Shown: positions 7,479 through 21,395, counted from the stretch's first letter. The stretch is 64,000 bases of DNA from CAZGRP01 sp964527995 (GCA_964527995.1 CAZGRP010000010.1:1-64000); one strand, 5' to 3'. Program-made: numbers and translations. Notes: generated by a model not told the origin, from the letters alone.

Positions 7479-9608
7479 CTACCCAAGCCCTTCGCGTTTG
7501 GCCAGACCAAGCAGCAGCTTGTCCGGGGTGAGCGGCAGACTGCGGACACGCACCGCGCAGGCGTTGTAGACCGCGTTGGCGATCGCCGCCGCCGTCGGAA
7601 TCACGGGCGGCTCGCCCAGCCCGATGACGCCGCGCTCGGCTTCGTCCACCAGGATCGGAACGATCTCCGGGATTTCGAGAGCCCCCGGAATTTTGTAGGC
7701 TTCGAGATTCGGGTTGACCACGGCACCCGTGTCCAGATCGAGAAAGCGGTTTTCGAGCAAGGCGTAGCCGATCCCCTGGATGACACCGCCGTTGATCTGG
7801 CTCTCGGCCGTCAGGCGATCGACCACCAGACCGCAGCCGTGCACGGCCACGACCTTGAGGACTCGCACCTTGCCGGTGTCGGTGTCGACCTCGACCTCGG
7901 CAAACTGCACACCGCCGACGCCGCTGCTCGACAATCCCGCGACCCACTCGCCGTAGACCTGGATCGACTCGGCACCCAGCAGCGAAGTCGCCTCGCTCCA
8001 GCTCACCCGCTTGCGGGGATCGGCCGCCACCCTGACCGTGCTCTCCACCGCCTCCAGATCCTCCGGCGCCACGCCGAGATGCGGTGCCACGACTTCGAAG
8101 AGCTTCTGGCGGGCGGCGTCGGTGGTCGACTTGATCGCCGGCGAAACCGACGCTGCCGTGGTGCTACCTCCGGAAGCGCCGGAGTAAGGATAGACCGACT
8201 CACCGATCAGCACCGTCACCGCATCCACAGGCAGGCCCAGTTCCTCGGCCACGACCCCGGCGATGATGGTCCGGGTGCCGGTGCCGATGTCCTGCGTGCC
8301 GCAGCGTACCTCCACACTGCCGTCGGGATGGATCGTCACATCGGCCTTGGTGCCGCGGCCGCCTCCTCCCCAGCGACAACTGGCCACACCCATGCCGCGC
8401 TTGAACCGGCCGGGGTCGGCGCCTGGCTCTCTCTTGCGTCGGTGCCAGCCGATCTCCTTGGCGCCGATTGTGTATTGCTTCTGGCGAACTGGATAGGGGT
8501 CGTTTTTCTGACGGAATTCCAGCGGGTCGATGCCGAGCTTCTCGGCCAGCTCGTCCATGACCGACTCCATGGCGAAGGCAGCCTGCGGGTGGCCGGGTGC
8601 ACGCATGGGGGCAGCCGGGCCGGCGTTGGTGTAGACGTCGCGGTGTTCGTGACGGTAGTTGGGCACCTTGTAGATGTAGGGCTGGGGCACCCCTGCACCG
8701 CGGCCAACGCCCGGCGAGCCGAACGTTTGAATTTCAGCCGCCACCAACGTGCCGTCCTTTCGGGCACCGACCTTGAAATGCTGGAAGGAGTCCGGGCGGT
8801 TGCCGGTGCCGATGAAGTCGAGGTGACGCGTAAGCATGAGCTTGACCGGAGCGCCGGTTTTCCTGGCCAACCGGGCGACGATGCCGGTGTAGTATCTCGC
8901 CTGCAGCTTGCTGCCGAATCCACCTCCCATGTGATGGCAGATCACCTTGATCTTGCTGGCCGGAATGCCCAGGTGTTGGGCCATCTGGTCTTTGACGCCG
9001 TGCACCGCCTGGGTGGAGTCCCAAATGGTCAGCTCATCCCCATCCCAGCGGGCCACACTTCCGTGCGCCTCGAGGCAGGTGTGCACCTGCACCTGGGTCG
9101 AATATTCGGCCTCGACGACGACGTCCGCCTGGGCAAAACCGGCGGTCAGGTCGCCGTTGGTGCGGACGCGCGGCTCGCGGACATTGGGTCGGTCGGCGTA
9201 GACCCGTGGGGCTTCCGGGCGCAGCGCCATGCGCGTATCGACGACGAACGGCAACTTTTCATACTCGACCTCGATCAGCTCGAGGGCATCCTCGGCGATG
9301 TCTTCACTGACGGCGGCCACTGCGGCTACCGGATCACCGACGAACTTGAGGAGCGAACGGCCGCCGCGGACCTCCTCGGGACTGGTGAGCACCGCCTTCA
9401 CTCCGGGAAGCTTCTCTGCCTTGCTGGCATCGATGTGGCGGATGCGTGCGTGGGGATGGGGCGAGCCGAGCACCTTGGCGTAGAGAAGGCCTGGCAAGTG
9501 GAGGTCGTAGGTAAAGGTGGCGCGGCCGCTCACCTTGGCCGGGCCGTCGATGCGCGGGTAGCGATGGCCGAGATAGGTCATCTGGTCGAGAGATTTCCAT
9601 CCAGCCAT
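7479..9608 (-). CDS. molybdenum hydroxylase large subunit (PaoC/YagR-like)
   Basis: Molybdopterin-binding catalytic subunit of an aldehyde or xanthine oxidoreductase. At 709 residues it is the short form with separate FAD and Fe-S subunits. Seen in order: the a/b hammerhead start (YPRIDGPAKVSGRATFTYDL), GGGFGSKLQARYYTG and MRAPGHPQAAFA around the Mo pocket, GTQDIGTGTRTIIA, and the C-terminal GLGEPPVIP with the catalytic Glu. Located between the Tat-targeted Fe-S gene (upstream) and the FAD gene. An AGGAGGGT site precedes the start. The substrate cannot be assigned; no XdhC-type maturation factor is encoded nearby. Confidence 0.92.
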   Translation of the reverse strand: MAGWKSLDQMTYLGHRYPRIDGPAKVSGRATFTYDLHLPGLLYAKVLGSPHPHARIRHIDASKAEKLPGVKAVLTSPEEVRGGRSLLKFVGDPVAAVAAVSEDIAEDALELIEVEYEKLPFVVDTRMALRPEAPRVYADRPNVREPRVRTNGDLTAGFAQADVVVEAEYSTQVQVHTCLEAHGSVARWDGDELTIWDSTQAVHGVKDQMAQHLGIPASKIKVICHHMGGGFGSKLQARYYTGIVARLARKTGAPVKLMLTRHLDFIGTGNRPDSFQHFKVGARKDGTLVAAEIQTFGSPGVGRGAGVPQPYIYKVPNYRHEHRDVYTNAGPAAPMRAPGHPQAAFAMESVMDELAEKLGIDPLEFRQKNDPYPVRQKQYTIGAKEIGWHRRKREPGADPGRFKRGMGVASCRWGGGGRGTKADVTIHPDGSVEVRCGTQDIGTGTRTIIAGVVAEELGLPVDAVTVLIGESVYPYSGASGGSTTAASVSPAIKSTTDAARQKLFEVVAPHLGVAPEDLEAVESTVRVAADPRKRVSWSEATSLLGAESIQVYGEWVAGLSSSGVGGVQFAEVEVDTDTGKVRVLKVVAVHGCGLVVDRLTAESQINGGVIQGIGYALLENRFLDLDTGAVVNPNLEAYKIPGALEIPEIVPILVDEAERGVIGLGEPPVIPTAAAIANAVYNACAVRVRSLPLTPDKLLLGLAKREGLG

Positions 9609-9612
9609 GGCC

Positions 9613-10257
9613 TCACCCTCCTCTCTTCAAGGTTGTGCCGCCCTTGGCCACATCAAGGGCCGCCTCGAACACGCGCGGATAGGTGCCGCAGCGACAGACG
9701 TTTCCCGACACCGCCGCCCGGATCTCTTGCAGAGTGGGGCTGGGGTTGCGATCGAACAAAGCCTTGAGCGCCATCACAAAGCCGGGTGTGCAAAAACCAC
9801 ACATGAGGGCGTCTCTCTGCACGAAGGCTTGCTGGATCGGATGCAGGGTCTCGCCGGCACCCAGCCCTTCGATGGTGGTGATGGCCATGGACCGGGCATC
9901 CACCGCCAGCGTCATGCAACTGTAGATAGGCTTCCCATCCGCGAGGACGGTGCAGCCACCGCATTCGCCGCGATCACAGATGACTTTGGTTCCGGTCAGG
10001 CCGAGCTTGTCGCGCAGCGCCGCCGCCAGGGTCGTGCGCGGCTCCACTTTCAGGCGGTGCTGCTTGCCGTTGACGCGCAAGGTGATCGACATCTCTCCGG
10101 AGAGAATCTCTTCTGTGGGGCCCAAAACACGAGCCGCCGCCTCACCACCAAGGATGCCGGTGGTCAAAGCGGCGGTTCCAGCCAGTCCACCACCTACCGT
10201 CTTCAAGAAGCCCCGCCGAGAGATCCCCGTTTTCGATGAGTCCTTGGATTGGCTCAT
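9613..10257 (-). CDS. molybdenum hydroxylase 2Fe-2S subunit with Tat signal
   Basis: Small iron-sulfur subunit of the molybdenum hydroxylase. The N-terminus has a twin-arginine signal (SRRGFLKTVGGG followed by an Ala/Gly-rich hydrophobic stretch), so the assembled enzyme is probably periplasmic, as for PaoABC. Two cluster-binding sets are visible: CDRGECGGCTVL with a further Cys in YSCMTL, and CGFCTPG with CRCGTYP. I prefer the ATG at 10257 (MSQSKD; AAGGAGG upstream) to the ATG at 10281, which has no ribosome site; this gives 214 residues. First gene of the three-gene operon. Confidence 0.93.
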   Translation of the reverse strand: MSQSKDSSKTGISRRGFLKTVGGGLAGTAALTTGILGGEAAARVLGPTEEILSGEMSITLRVNGKQHRLKVEPRTTLAAALRDKLGLTGTKVICDRGECGGCTVLADGKPIYSCMTLAVDARSMAITTIEGLGAGETLHPIQQAFVQRDALMCGFCTPGFVMALKALFDRNPSPTLQEIRAAVSGNVCRCGTYPRVFEAALDVAKGGTTLKRGG

Positions 10258-10476
10258 GGCTCCGGTGCCTCCTTTTGGCAACAGGGGATTTCAGGGACCG
10301 AATCGCCCTTAATGATAAAGAAAAAGGAAGGGGTTGTCAAGCGAAGAGTGGCATGGATGATGGGTCCGTTGCAGGGTGCGGATTGCGGCCGATGGCTGTC
10401 CACTGCCCAACGGAAAACGGCGGCCAACGGACGCCCCTTTCGGTGCTCGTCCTCGACGGCGTTGACACCCCCCTGG

Positions 10477-10492
10477 CCCCCCTCGAGGGGGG
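10477..10492. repeat. perfect palindrome, C6-TCGA-G6
   Basis: Six C, TCGA, six G, followed by AATGACATTGG. It is the same kind of unit as the palindrome at 10604-10621, which also has a TCGA-type centre and G/C arms. Confidence 0.7.
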
Positions 10493-10603
10493 AATGACAT
10501 TGGTGATTTCGGATTGCGGATTGCGGAGTGCGGGACTGATGCGACCAATCCTCGATGGCAACGTCCCCAAGCACCTACTTCCTAAAACACCTCAGCCCCA
10601 AAG

Positions 10604-10621
10604 TCCCCCTTCGAAGGGGGA
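10604..10621. repeat. perfect 18-bp palindrome
   Basis: TCCCCCTTCGAAGGGGGA, followed by TTTAGGGGGATGTCA, which repeats the right arm once more. Palindromes of this form are common as dispersed intergenic elements in environmental bacteria. Confidence 0.7.
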
Positions 10622-10837
10622 TTTAGGGGGATGTCAAGGTAGGATGGATGATGGTGTCGGAACGCCGCCTTCAGGCGGTCAGGGCGTTTCGGATTTCGCA
10701 TCACGCAGGCGGGAGTGATGAAGACGCCCTCTTCGACCAACGGACGCCCGCGGCCAACGGATACTTGCCTTCAGGAGGGCAAAGCCGGCCAAAGGACCAG
10801 CCCAAAAGTGGTGCTGTCCCAAGAGCTTACTATTTCT

Positions 10838-10909
10838 GTCATTCCCGCGCAAGCGGGAATCTATAACTTATTTACTCTTCTGGATTCCTGCTTTCGCAGG
10901 AATGACAAA
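10838..10909. repeat. pair of inverted dRS3-like palindromes (possible MITE)
   Basis: Two units face each other. The left unit is ATTCCCGC-GCAA-GCGGGAAT (10841-10860) preceded by GTC; the right unit is ATTCCTGC-TTTC-GCAGGAAT (10884-10903) followed by GAC. Each is a perfect 8-bp stem with a 4-base loop, and the right unit is the reverse complement of the left with few changes. The left unit fits the ATTCCC-N8-GGGAAT pattern known as dRS3 in Neisseria. The 72-bp whole resembles a miniature inverted-repeat element. Confidence 0.65.
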
Positions 10910-11023
10910 TCAAGACTCTTTCTTGCCTTTTCAGAGACCCCCAATCGCATTGGTGATCTCGGATTTCTGGTTCCCAGTTCCGCTCTGATATCCGATACCC
11001 AATATCATAGACCTGACACTGCT

Positions 11024-13873
<2,850 letters not shown>

Positions 13874-14140
13874 GTTCTCTAACCGCAGAGAGCGCCGAGA
13901 TACGTGCTTCGAACTCCTGCGGGGTTTTCGCCAGCAACGAAACAGCACCCCTACAGGATGGAGGCAACAGACGCTTCAAGTACAAATGCCGTTCCAGGGT
14001 CTTCTCAGGAAGATCTTCGGCAATGATCAGCAGGTCCTTGTCACTCCCCTCGTCGGTGTCTGCCCGTGCCTGCGATCCGAAAACAACTACGGACAGGAGG
14101 CGGTCGGCAAGTCCCCGCCGCGGAACTTCTACTTCCTGCT

Positions 14141-14342
14141 TCAAAGCTTCTCCCAATCTTCTCGTTCGATGCCTGCCTGCCTCAGCAACCTCCCAAGCAA
14201 TCCCTTTCCAATGTCACCGCGATGGGATTTGGCAGACGCAGGGTGATGTCTTCCTTCACCGTGAACTGATGCTTCCCTCCACTTCGGGCAAGATCTCATA
14301 CTTTGCCTTGCGCATTGCCGCCTGTATGTATTGGGTCAACAT
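14141..14342 (-). pseudogene. HicB/HicA-like toxin-antitoxin remnants
   Basis: An ATG at 14342 with a good AAGGAGGA site opens a 28-codon frame, MLTQYIQAAMRKAKYEILPE, which is the characteristic N-terminus of HicB-family antitoxins, but it stops at 14256. Directly after it, split across frames, come HQFTVKEDITLRLPNP and then HRGDIGKGLLGRLLRQAGI ending at 14141, which look like the C-terminal part of a HicA-type mRNA interferase. The simplest reading is an internal deletion that removed the rest of hicB and the start of hicA, plus a frameshift near 14205. The HicB part is fairly clear, the HicA part less so. Confidence 0.5.
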
Positions 14343-14378
14343 GGGCTATTCCTCCTTTCGCGTTATTCATCCCGGCCG

Positions 14379-16100
14379 CTAATACCCCGCCGCCGCGCCG
14401 TCGGGGCTTCGGGGGTCGGCGGCACCCAGGCGCAGGCCGGTGCCCGGCTCGATCAGGATGCCCATGGCACGCCCCTGGCTGTTGGCTCGCGGACTCACCC
14501 ACACCCGGTGCCCCATCCCTTGCAGTAACCGGATCGTGTCGACCGTGGTTCCATACTTCTCGATGCGGATCACGTCGGGCAGCCATTGATGATGGATGCG
14601 AGGTGCATCAATCGCCTCGGAGATATTCATGCCGAAATCGACCACGTTGAGGATGCACTGCAACACCGTGTTGATGATCGTCCGGCCGCCCGGACTGCCG
14701 ATAACCATGAAGGTCGTGTCGTCGCGGACCACCAGCGTCGGCGTCATCGACGACAGCATGCGCTTGCCAGGCGCGACCAGGTTGGGCCGGGTGCCGATCA
14801 GGCCGGTGGTGTCGGTCAGGCCCGGCACCGGGTTGAAGTCTCCCATCTCATTGTTCAACAAGAAGCCCGCGCCAGCGACCACGATCTTCGAGCCAAACCA
14901 TTGCTCCAGGGTATAGGTGGTGGAGACGGCGTTTCCGGCGGCATCCACCACGGAGAAGTGGGTCGTCTCGCTGGACTCGTACGGCTGCTCCACATCCTCC
15001 GGATGGCTTTTCGAGGCCAGCCACGGGTTGATGGTCTGCCGCAAGGAAGCCGCATACTCCTTCGACAACAGGTGCCGGATCGGCATGTGGGGATTGAAGT
15101 CCGGATCGCCGAGGAAGCGGGCCCGATCGCGGTAGGCCCGGCGCATCGCCTCGGCCAGAAGATGAATGTAGGCAGCCGAGTTATGCCCCAAAGACTTGAG
15201 ATCGTACCCTTCCAGGATGTTCAGCATGATGCCCAGGGTGACGCCTCCGGAACTCGGCGGCGGCATCGAGATGACGCGCAAGCCGCGATAGTCGACCTCG
15301 ACGGGAACCCGCTCTTTGGCCTCGTAGGCTGCCAGATCCTGCCGCGTAATGAGGCCGTTGTCGGCCTTCATCTCCCGCTCGATCAGTTCGGCCGTCTTGC
15401 CTTTGTAGAAACCATCGACGCCGTGACGGGCGATCCGCTTCAAAGTGGCCGCCAAGTCGGGCTGTCGCCAGATCTCCCCCTCCTGATAGAACGAGCCGTC
15501 GGGTTTGCGGAACTTGCGAGCCGAGGCAGGGTGCTTGTCAAAGACCGGGGCCAGAGCACGAAAATCTCGTGCCAGCGCGTAGGACAGAGGAAAGCCCTTC
15601 TCGGCGAGCCGGATAGCGGGCTCGACAAGGCGGGCCCACGGCAGCTTGCCGTACTTTTTGTGAGCCAGAGCAAAGCCGGCCACTGTGCCGGGCACGCCGA
15701 TCGCCAGCGGGCTCTTGTGGTTGATCCCCTTGATGAGATTTCCGCTTTCATCCAGATACATGCGCTCGCTGGCCGCCAGCGGTGCCTTCTCCCGGAAATC
15801 GAAGGCCGAGGTGGTGCCGTCGGCCAGGCGGACGATCATGAAGCCGCCGCCACCGATGTTGCCGGCCGACGGATGCACGACGGCCAGGGCGAAGCCGGTG
15901 GCGATGGCCGCATCAACTGCGTTTCCCCCCTGTTTCAGAATGCGCAAGCCCACCTCCGATGCGATTCGATTGGCCGACACCACCATGCCGTGCCGGGCCC
16001 GCACCGGCGGACTCGATGCCGCTTGCACGATGCTCGACATGCCGAGGCCGAGCAGAATGACGATGACAACAGCGACAGGCCAGCTTTTCGTCCGTACCAT
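14379..16100 (-). CDS. ggt: gamma-glutamyltransferase
   Basis: Periplasmic N-terminal-nucleophile hydrolase that removes the gamma-glutamyl group of glutathione and related peptides. A signal peptide is seen (MVRTKSWPVAVVIVILLGLG...AASS). The self-processing site and nucleophile Thr lie in ETTHFSVVDAAGNAVSTTYT, and PGKRMLSSMTPT and GSPGGRTIINTVLQ form the substrate pocket of the small subunit. ATG at 16100 is chosen over the longer frame because GGAGGA stands seven bases before it; this gives 573 residues, typical for the family. It is followed by the degraded toxin-antitoxin region. Confidence 0.95.
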   Translation of the reverse strand: MVRTKSWPVAVVIVILLGLGMSSIVQAASSPPVRARHGMVVSANRIASEVGLRILKQGGNAVDAAIATGFALAVVHPSAGNIGGGGFMIVRLADGTTSAFDFREKAPLAASERMYLDESGNLIKGINHKSPLAIGVPGTVAGFALAHKKYGKLPWARLVEPAIRLAEKGFPLSYALARDFRALAPVFDKHPASARKFRKPDGSFYQEGEIWRQPDLAATLKRIARHGVDGFYKGKTAELIEREMKADNGLITRQDLAAYEAKERVPVEVDYRGLRVISMPPPSSGGVTLGIMLNILEGYDLKSLGHNSAAYIHLLAEAMRRAYRDRARFLGDPDFNPHMPIRHLLSKEYAASLRQTINPWLASKSHPEDVEQPYESSETTHFSVVDAAGNAVSTTYTLEQWFGSKIVVAGAGFLLNNEMGDFNPVPGLTDTTGLIGTRPNLVAPGKRMLSSMTPTLVVRDDTTFMVIGSPGGRTIINTVLQCILNVVDFGMNISEAIDAPRIHHQWLPDVIRIEKYGTTVDTIRLLQGMGHRVWVSPRANSQGRAMGILIEPGTGLRLGAADPRSPDGAAAGY

Positions 16101-16248
16101 TCTCTTTCCTCCGCGTAGAAGAACACAAGTCGATCGCAACGCCACGTACGCTTGTTCCTGGCTCGGCCCAGCCGACCGACTCCGGGTTCAGCCCGATAAC
16201 AGGTAGAATATAACACACCGAAGCAGATTTCGAAAGAGAAAAAAGGCC

Positions 16249-16277
16249 TTGCTTTCTTGGCGGATTCATTGTAGTAT
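16249..16277 (+). promoter_or_regulatory. likely sigma70 promoter of the TPR gene
   Basis: TTGCTT (16249-16254), a 17-base spacer, then TAGTAT (16272-16277). The ATG of the TPR gene follows about 47 bases downstream. Confidence 0.55.
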
Positions 16278-16323
16278 GAACTCCGGCAAGTCTGGCAGTG
16301 AACCATTCCAGGTGGAGGGAGTC

Positions 16324-17106
16324 ATGAGACGGAACATCTCTTTCTGGTTTCTTGCGCTAGGTATTTTGGCGGGCGGACTCGGCTCCAATCGATGGGTCGC
16401 CGCCCAGACCGTGGAGGACTATCTCCGGCAGGGAGATGAGTACTACAAGAAGTTTGACAACGAGAAGGCCCTCGAAGCCTACAGCGCCGCCGTGCGTCTC
16501 GACAGTACCAACTGCGAGGCTCTGTGGAAAACAGCAAGAGCCTATGTCGACGTCGGCGAAGTGGCCAAGAAAAACCTGCAGCGGCAGTACTACTTCCAGG
16601 CCAAGAAGAAGGCCCGGCAAGCCGTGCGGCGCTGCCCGCAAGATCCGAACGCCCACTTCATGCTGGCAGTCGCTACCGGCCGCATTGCCCTCTACGAGGG
16701 CGGACCCACCAAATTCAAGCTTTCAAAGATCGTCAAAGCGCAGGCAGACACCGCCTTGATGCTCGACCCCAAGCACGACGGTGCCTGGCATGTGAAGGCG
16801 CGATGGGCGCGGGAACTCGCGTCGCAGGGCTTTCTGAAACGCGCCCTCATCAACACCATCCTCGGTGGCATGCCCAAAGAGGCCACCATGGAGAACGCCG
16901 TCACCTGGTTCAAGAAGGCCATCGAGTTTCGCCCGGAGCACATCAATCACCACCTGGAACTCGGCCGCACCTACATCATGCTGAAGCGTTACGACGAGGC
17001 CCGGCAGGAGCTCCAGAAGGTGCTCGACCTGCCCGTCGCCGACGCCGACGACCCGGCCCACAAGGAGGAGGCAAAGAAGCTGCTGAAAAAGATCAGGGGA
17101 AAGTAG
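16324..17106 (+). CDS. exported TPR-repeat protein
   Basis: A 260-residue protein with a cleavable signal peptide (MRRNISFWFLALGILAGGLG...AAQ) and tetratricopeptide repeats. The first is around EDYLRQGDEYYKKFDNEKAL, a middle one is at the segment DALMLDPKHDGAWHVKARW, and the last is HHLELGRTYIMLKRYDEARQEL near the C-terminus. Such repeats bind other proteins; here this would be in the periplasm. The ATG at 16324 has GGAGGG upstream, while the frame opens earlier without a ribosome site. It stands alone between divergent ggt and convergent hemW. No specific partner can be named. Confidence 0.82.
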   Translation: MRRNISFWFLALGILAGGLGSNRWVAAQTVEDYLRQGDEYYKKFDNEKALEAYSAAVRLDSTNCEALWKTARAYVDVGEVAKKNLQRQYYFQAKKKARQAVRRCPQDPNAHFMLAVATGRIALYEGGPTKFKLSKIVKAQADTALMLDPKHDGAWHVKARWARELASQGFLKRALINTILGGMPKEATMENAVTWFKKAIEFRPEHINHHLELGRTYIMLKRYDEARQELQKVLDLPVADADDPAHKEEAKKLLKKIRGK

Positions 17107-17347
17107 CCCTCGCTTGAGCTGCGAACGGGCGCGGGTGGAAGCCCATCAAGACCAATCCGTGTCAGTTGGGAGTCTGCGGGGAAGCGCCGGATAGGGCGAA
17201 AGGCGGGCGGCGTTCGCCTGCGTAGATGCGCGCGACCGAACCGGCCGCGAATCAAACGCGGATACACACCCATCAATTTACGGCGCAGTGCCGGTCTTTC
17301 TCCACCAAAGCGGCGGCGAGCGTCCATCCGGCGACTGGCATCCGCGG

Positions 17348-18529
17348 CTATTGCTCCACCACAAACTCCGCACACAGGGCGTCGGCAAGCAGCAGGCCCT
17401 CCCTCGTAAATCGCAGGCGGCCGTCGGCCAGTTCGAACCACTTGCCCCGCGCCTGCGATTTGAGACTGCCGTTAAATCCCTCCGGAAAGACCCGTTGCAG
17501 GACCTCGCCATAGGCCCCGCTCACAGAGATGCCGAAGCGGCGCTCGAACTTGCCGAGGTCCAGCCCCTGCCGCTGGCGCAGGCTCAGAAACACCGTCTCA
17601 AACATCGACTGCGCAACAGATAGCTGCTCCTCGGTCTCGGTGGCAAACCGCCTCTGGTTCAGAGCCTCGCGATAGCGGCGTAAATTCCTGATGTTCCAGA
17701 AGCGCCGGCCGTCAAGGTAGGAGTGCGCCGATACGCCCACTCCCAGATATGGACTGCCATCCCAGTACTTCAAGTTGTGGCGGCAGGCGAAGCCAGGCCG
17801 GGCGAAGTTGGACACCTCGTACAAGCCATAGCCCTGATTCTCCAGGAAATCGATGGTGTGGAGATACATGCGGCGTTGTGTCTCTTCGCCGCACGGCTGC
17901 AGTTCGCCGTTGTGAATCCGGTGCGCCAGCGGCGTGCCCTCTGCGATCGTGAGGTTGTAAGTGGAAATGTGCTGCGGGGCCAAGGCGACGGCTTCTTTGA
18001 GATTGAACTCCCATTCGCTCAGGCCCTGGCCAGGTAGGGCGAAAATCAAGTCGAGGTTGATGTTCCGAAATCCGGCCCGGCGGGCCAGATCCAGACTCGC
18101 CCGCGCCTCTTCAGGGGAGTGCACTCGCTCCATCATCGCCAGCTCCTGCGGCAAGAAGGACTGCACGCCGAGGCTGAGCCGGTTGACGCCTGTAGAGCGG
18201 TAGCCGAGCAGCGTTTGGAGGCCGATGCTGCCGGGATTCGCCTCCAGAGTGATCTCCGGGTCGGGGCTGAAGTCGAAAAAACGAAAGGCTGCTTCAAGCA
18301 GCCTGTTCACCTGGGATGGCGTGAGAAGCGACGGAGTTCCGCCGCCGAAGAAAATCGTTTCGAACCGCAACCGACCGAATCGGGAGTGCTCCTTCCACAA
18401 TCCCATCTCCCCCGCCACCAGATCGACATACTCTTCAATCGGCGGATTTTTTCGGGCAACCGTGTAGAAGTCGCAGTAGATGCAACGCTTCTCACAGAAG
18501 GGGATGTGAATGTAGAGAGCGGCCGTCAT
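17348..18529 (-). CDS. hemW: radical SAM heme chaperone HemW
   Basis: Member of the HemN/HemW radical SAM family. The N-terminus LYIHIPFCEKRCIYCDFYT contains the CxxxCxxC cluster motif (C-EKR-C-IY-C), followed by TIFFGGGTPSLL and the LSLGVQSF segment. The protein has 393 residues and ends with the HemN C-terminal domain (LKYWDGSPYLGVGVSAHSYL and onward), the length and pattern of HemW rather than the longer oxygen-independent coproporphyrinogen oxidase. A GTG two codons upstream (18535) is an alternative start. It follows lepB by 12 bases in an apparent lepA-lepB-hemW operon. Confidence 0.9.
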   Translation of the reverse strand: MTAALYIHIPFCEKRCIYCDFYTVARKNPPIEEYVDLVAGEMGLWKEHSRFGRLRFETIFFGGGTPSLLTPSQVNRLLEAAFRFFDFSPDPEITLEANPGSIGLQTLLGYRSTGVNRLSLGVQSFLPQELAMMERVHSPEEARASLDLARRAGFRNINLDLIFALPGQGLSEWEFNLKEAVALAPQHISTYNLTIAEGTPLAHRIHNGELQPCGEETQRRMYLHTIDFLENQGYGLYEVSNFARPGFACRHNLKYWDGSPYLGVGVSAHSYLDGRRFWNIRNLRRYREALNQRRFATETEEQLSVAQSMFETVFLSLRQRQGLDLGKFERRFGISVSGAYGEVLQRVFPEGFNGSLKSQARGKWFELADGRLRFTREGLLLADALCAEFVVEQ

Positions 18530-18541
18530 CGGCACCGGTTC

Positions 18542-19297
18542 TCAGCGGATCAGGTGGCCGATGCGCACCCAGCGGACCTTGTGGGCGACATCGGTGATGT
18601 CGGCGAATTTGTCCCACGACCAGTAGATGATGAGGGCCTCCCCGATGACGTTGCGCATCGGCAGGAACCCCCAGACGCGGCTGTCGGCGCTGTTGTCGCG
18701 ATTGTCCCCCATCATGAAGAAGTGGCCCTTCGGCACGACCACCGGCCCGAAGTCCTCGTTTTCGGCGATGTGATCGGCGTAGTGTCGAATGGTGTACTCC
18801 TTGCCGCTGTCCAACTTGATCCGGTAATAAAGGACGTAGTGCCTCTCCTCTGGGTCATACTCGCGCCCAAGGAAGGTCTTTTCGCCCTCCGGCTTGCCGT
18901 CGACATAGACGTCGCCGTCGCGCATTTCGACGGTCTGGCCACCCACAGCAATGAGGCGTTTGATGTAGTCCAGCGACTCATCACGGGGGTACTTGAACAC
19001 GATGATGTCGCCACGTTCGGGCCTCTTGAACGCTGGCAGTCGCACAAAGGGTAGGGAAACATCCAGAATCGGCACGCGGTCCGGTGTGCGAGCGCCGTAG
19101 ATAAACTTGTTGACCAGCAGGAAGTCTCCTACTTTCAGGGTGTCCTTCATCGATCCCGTCGGGATGCGGAACGCCTGCACGACAAAGGCCCGTAATACGA
19201 GAGCCGCCAGCAGCGCGAATACGATGGCCTCGGTGTATTCGCGAATCGGGCTCTTCTTCGGCGCCTTGGCGGCGCCGCGGGGTTTCGGCTGTTTCAT
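18542..19297 (-). CDS. lepB: signal peptidase I
   Basis: Membrane-bound serine/lysine protease that removes signal peptides of exported proteins, which are many in this window. One N-terminal membrane helix (AIVFALLAALVLRAFVV) is followed by the catalytic Ser motif IPTGSMKDTLKVGDFLLVNK. The general-base Lys lies in DESLDYIKRLIAVGGQTVE, and the C-terminal box is GHFFMMGDNRDNSADSR. The frame extends upstream into lepA; ATG at 19297 (251 residues) leaves no overlap, and ATG at 19357 would add 20 residues. Located between lepA and hemW. Confidence 0.93.
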   Translation of the reverse strand: MKQPKPRGAAKAPKKSPIREYTEAIVFALLAALVLRAFVVQAFRIPTGSMKDTLKVGDFLLVNKFIYGARTPDRVPILDVSLPFVRLPAFKRPERGDIIVFKYPRDESLDYIKRLIAVGGQTVEMRDGDVYVDGKPEGEKTFLGREYDPEERHYVLYYRIKLDSGKEYTIRHYADHIAENEDFGPVVVPKGHFFMMGDNRDNSADSRVWGFLPMRNVIGEALIIYWSWDKFADITDVAHKVRWVRIGHLIR

Positions 19298-19362
19298 CTT
19301 ACCTGGATTTGCTCCTTTCGCAGGGGTGGTTGGCAACTCATACCACTTTAGTATCATTGAGT

Positions 19363-21186
<1,824 letters not shown>

Positions 21187-21322
21187 CTTCCTGAGCGCCT
21201 GCCCGAGCCTTCAAGCGGCTCGAAAACGAGACGCCTAAGATTTAAATCTATCAAAATCCGCGCAACAAAGCAACAGCAAAAACCGCCGCCCTCTAAACCC
21301 CGATTCCACCTGGATTTCGCTG

Positions 21323-21351
21323 TTGACAATCCGGCAAAGTTTTCCTATACT
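21323..21351 (+). promoter_or_regulatory. strong sigma70 promoter of the AGCS symporter gene
   Basis: Perfect TTGACA (21323-21328), a 17-base spacer, and TATACT (21346-21351), 44 bases before the ATG. This is the best match to the consensus promoter in the window. Confidence 0.75.
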
Positions 21352-21395
21352 AATGGCCAATTCGACATCGACCCACGGAAGCTTCTGGAGGAACC

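Larger units (their letters stand above)
10258..11023. other. gene-free repeat-rich spacer
   Basis: About 765 bases between the start of the molybdenum enzyme operon and the 3' end of uvrA, with no credible coding frame. It is crowded with short perfect palindromes (listed separately) and near-identical phrases: CATTGGTGATYTCGGATT occurs at about 10498 and 10950, and CCAACGGACGCCC at about 10424 and 10737. A stem with loop TTCA lies at 10664-10679. The region looks like an accumulation of small non-autonomous repeats. Confidence 0.6.

Noticed and set aside
14586..16118. 510-codon plus-strand frame
   Set aside because: Antisense to gamma-glutamyltransferase, which has all catalytic motifs.
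16201..16225. Promoter of ggt (TATATT on the minus strand)
   Set aside because: A -10-like box exists but no -35 box at a suitable distance was convincing.
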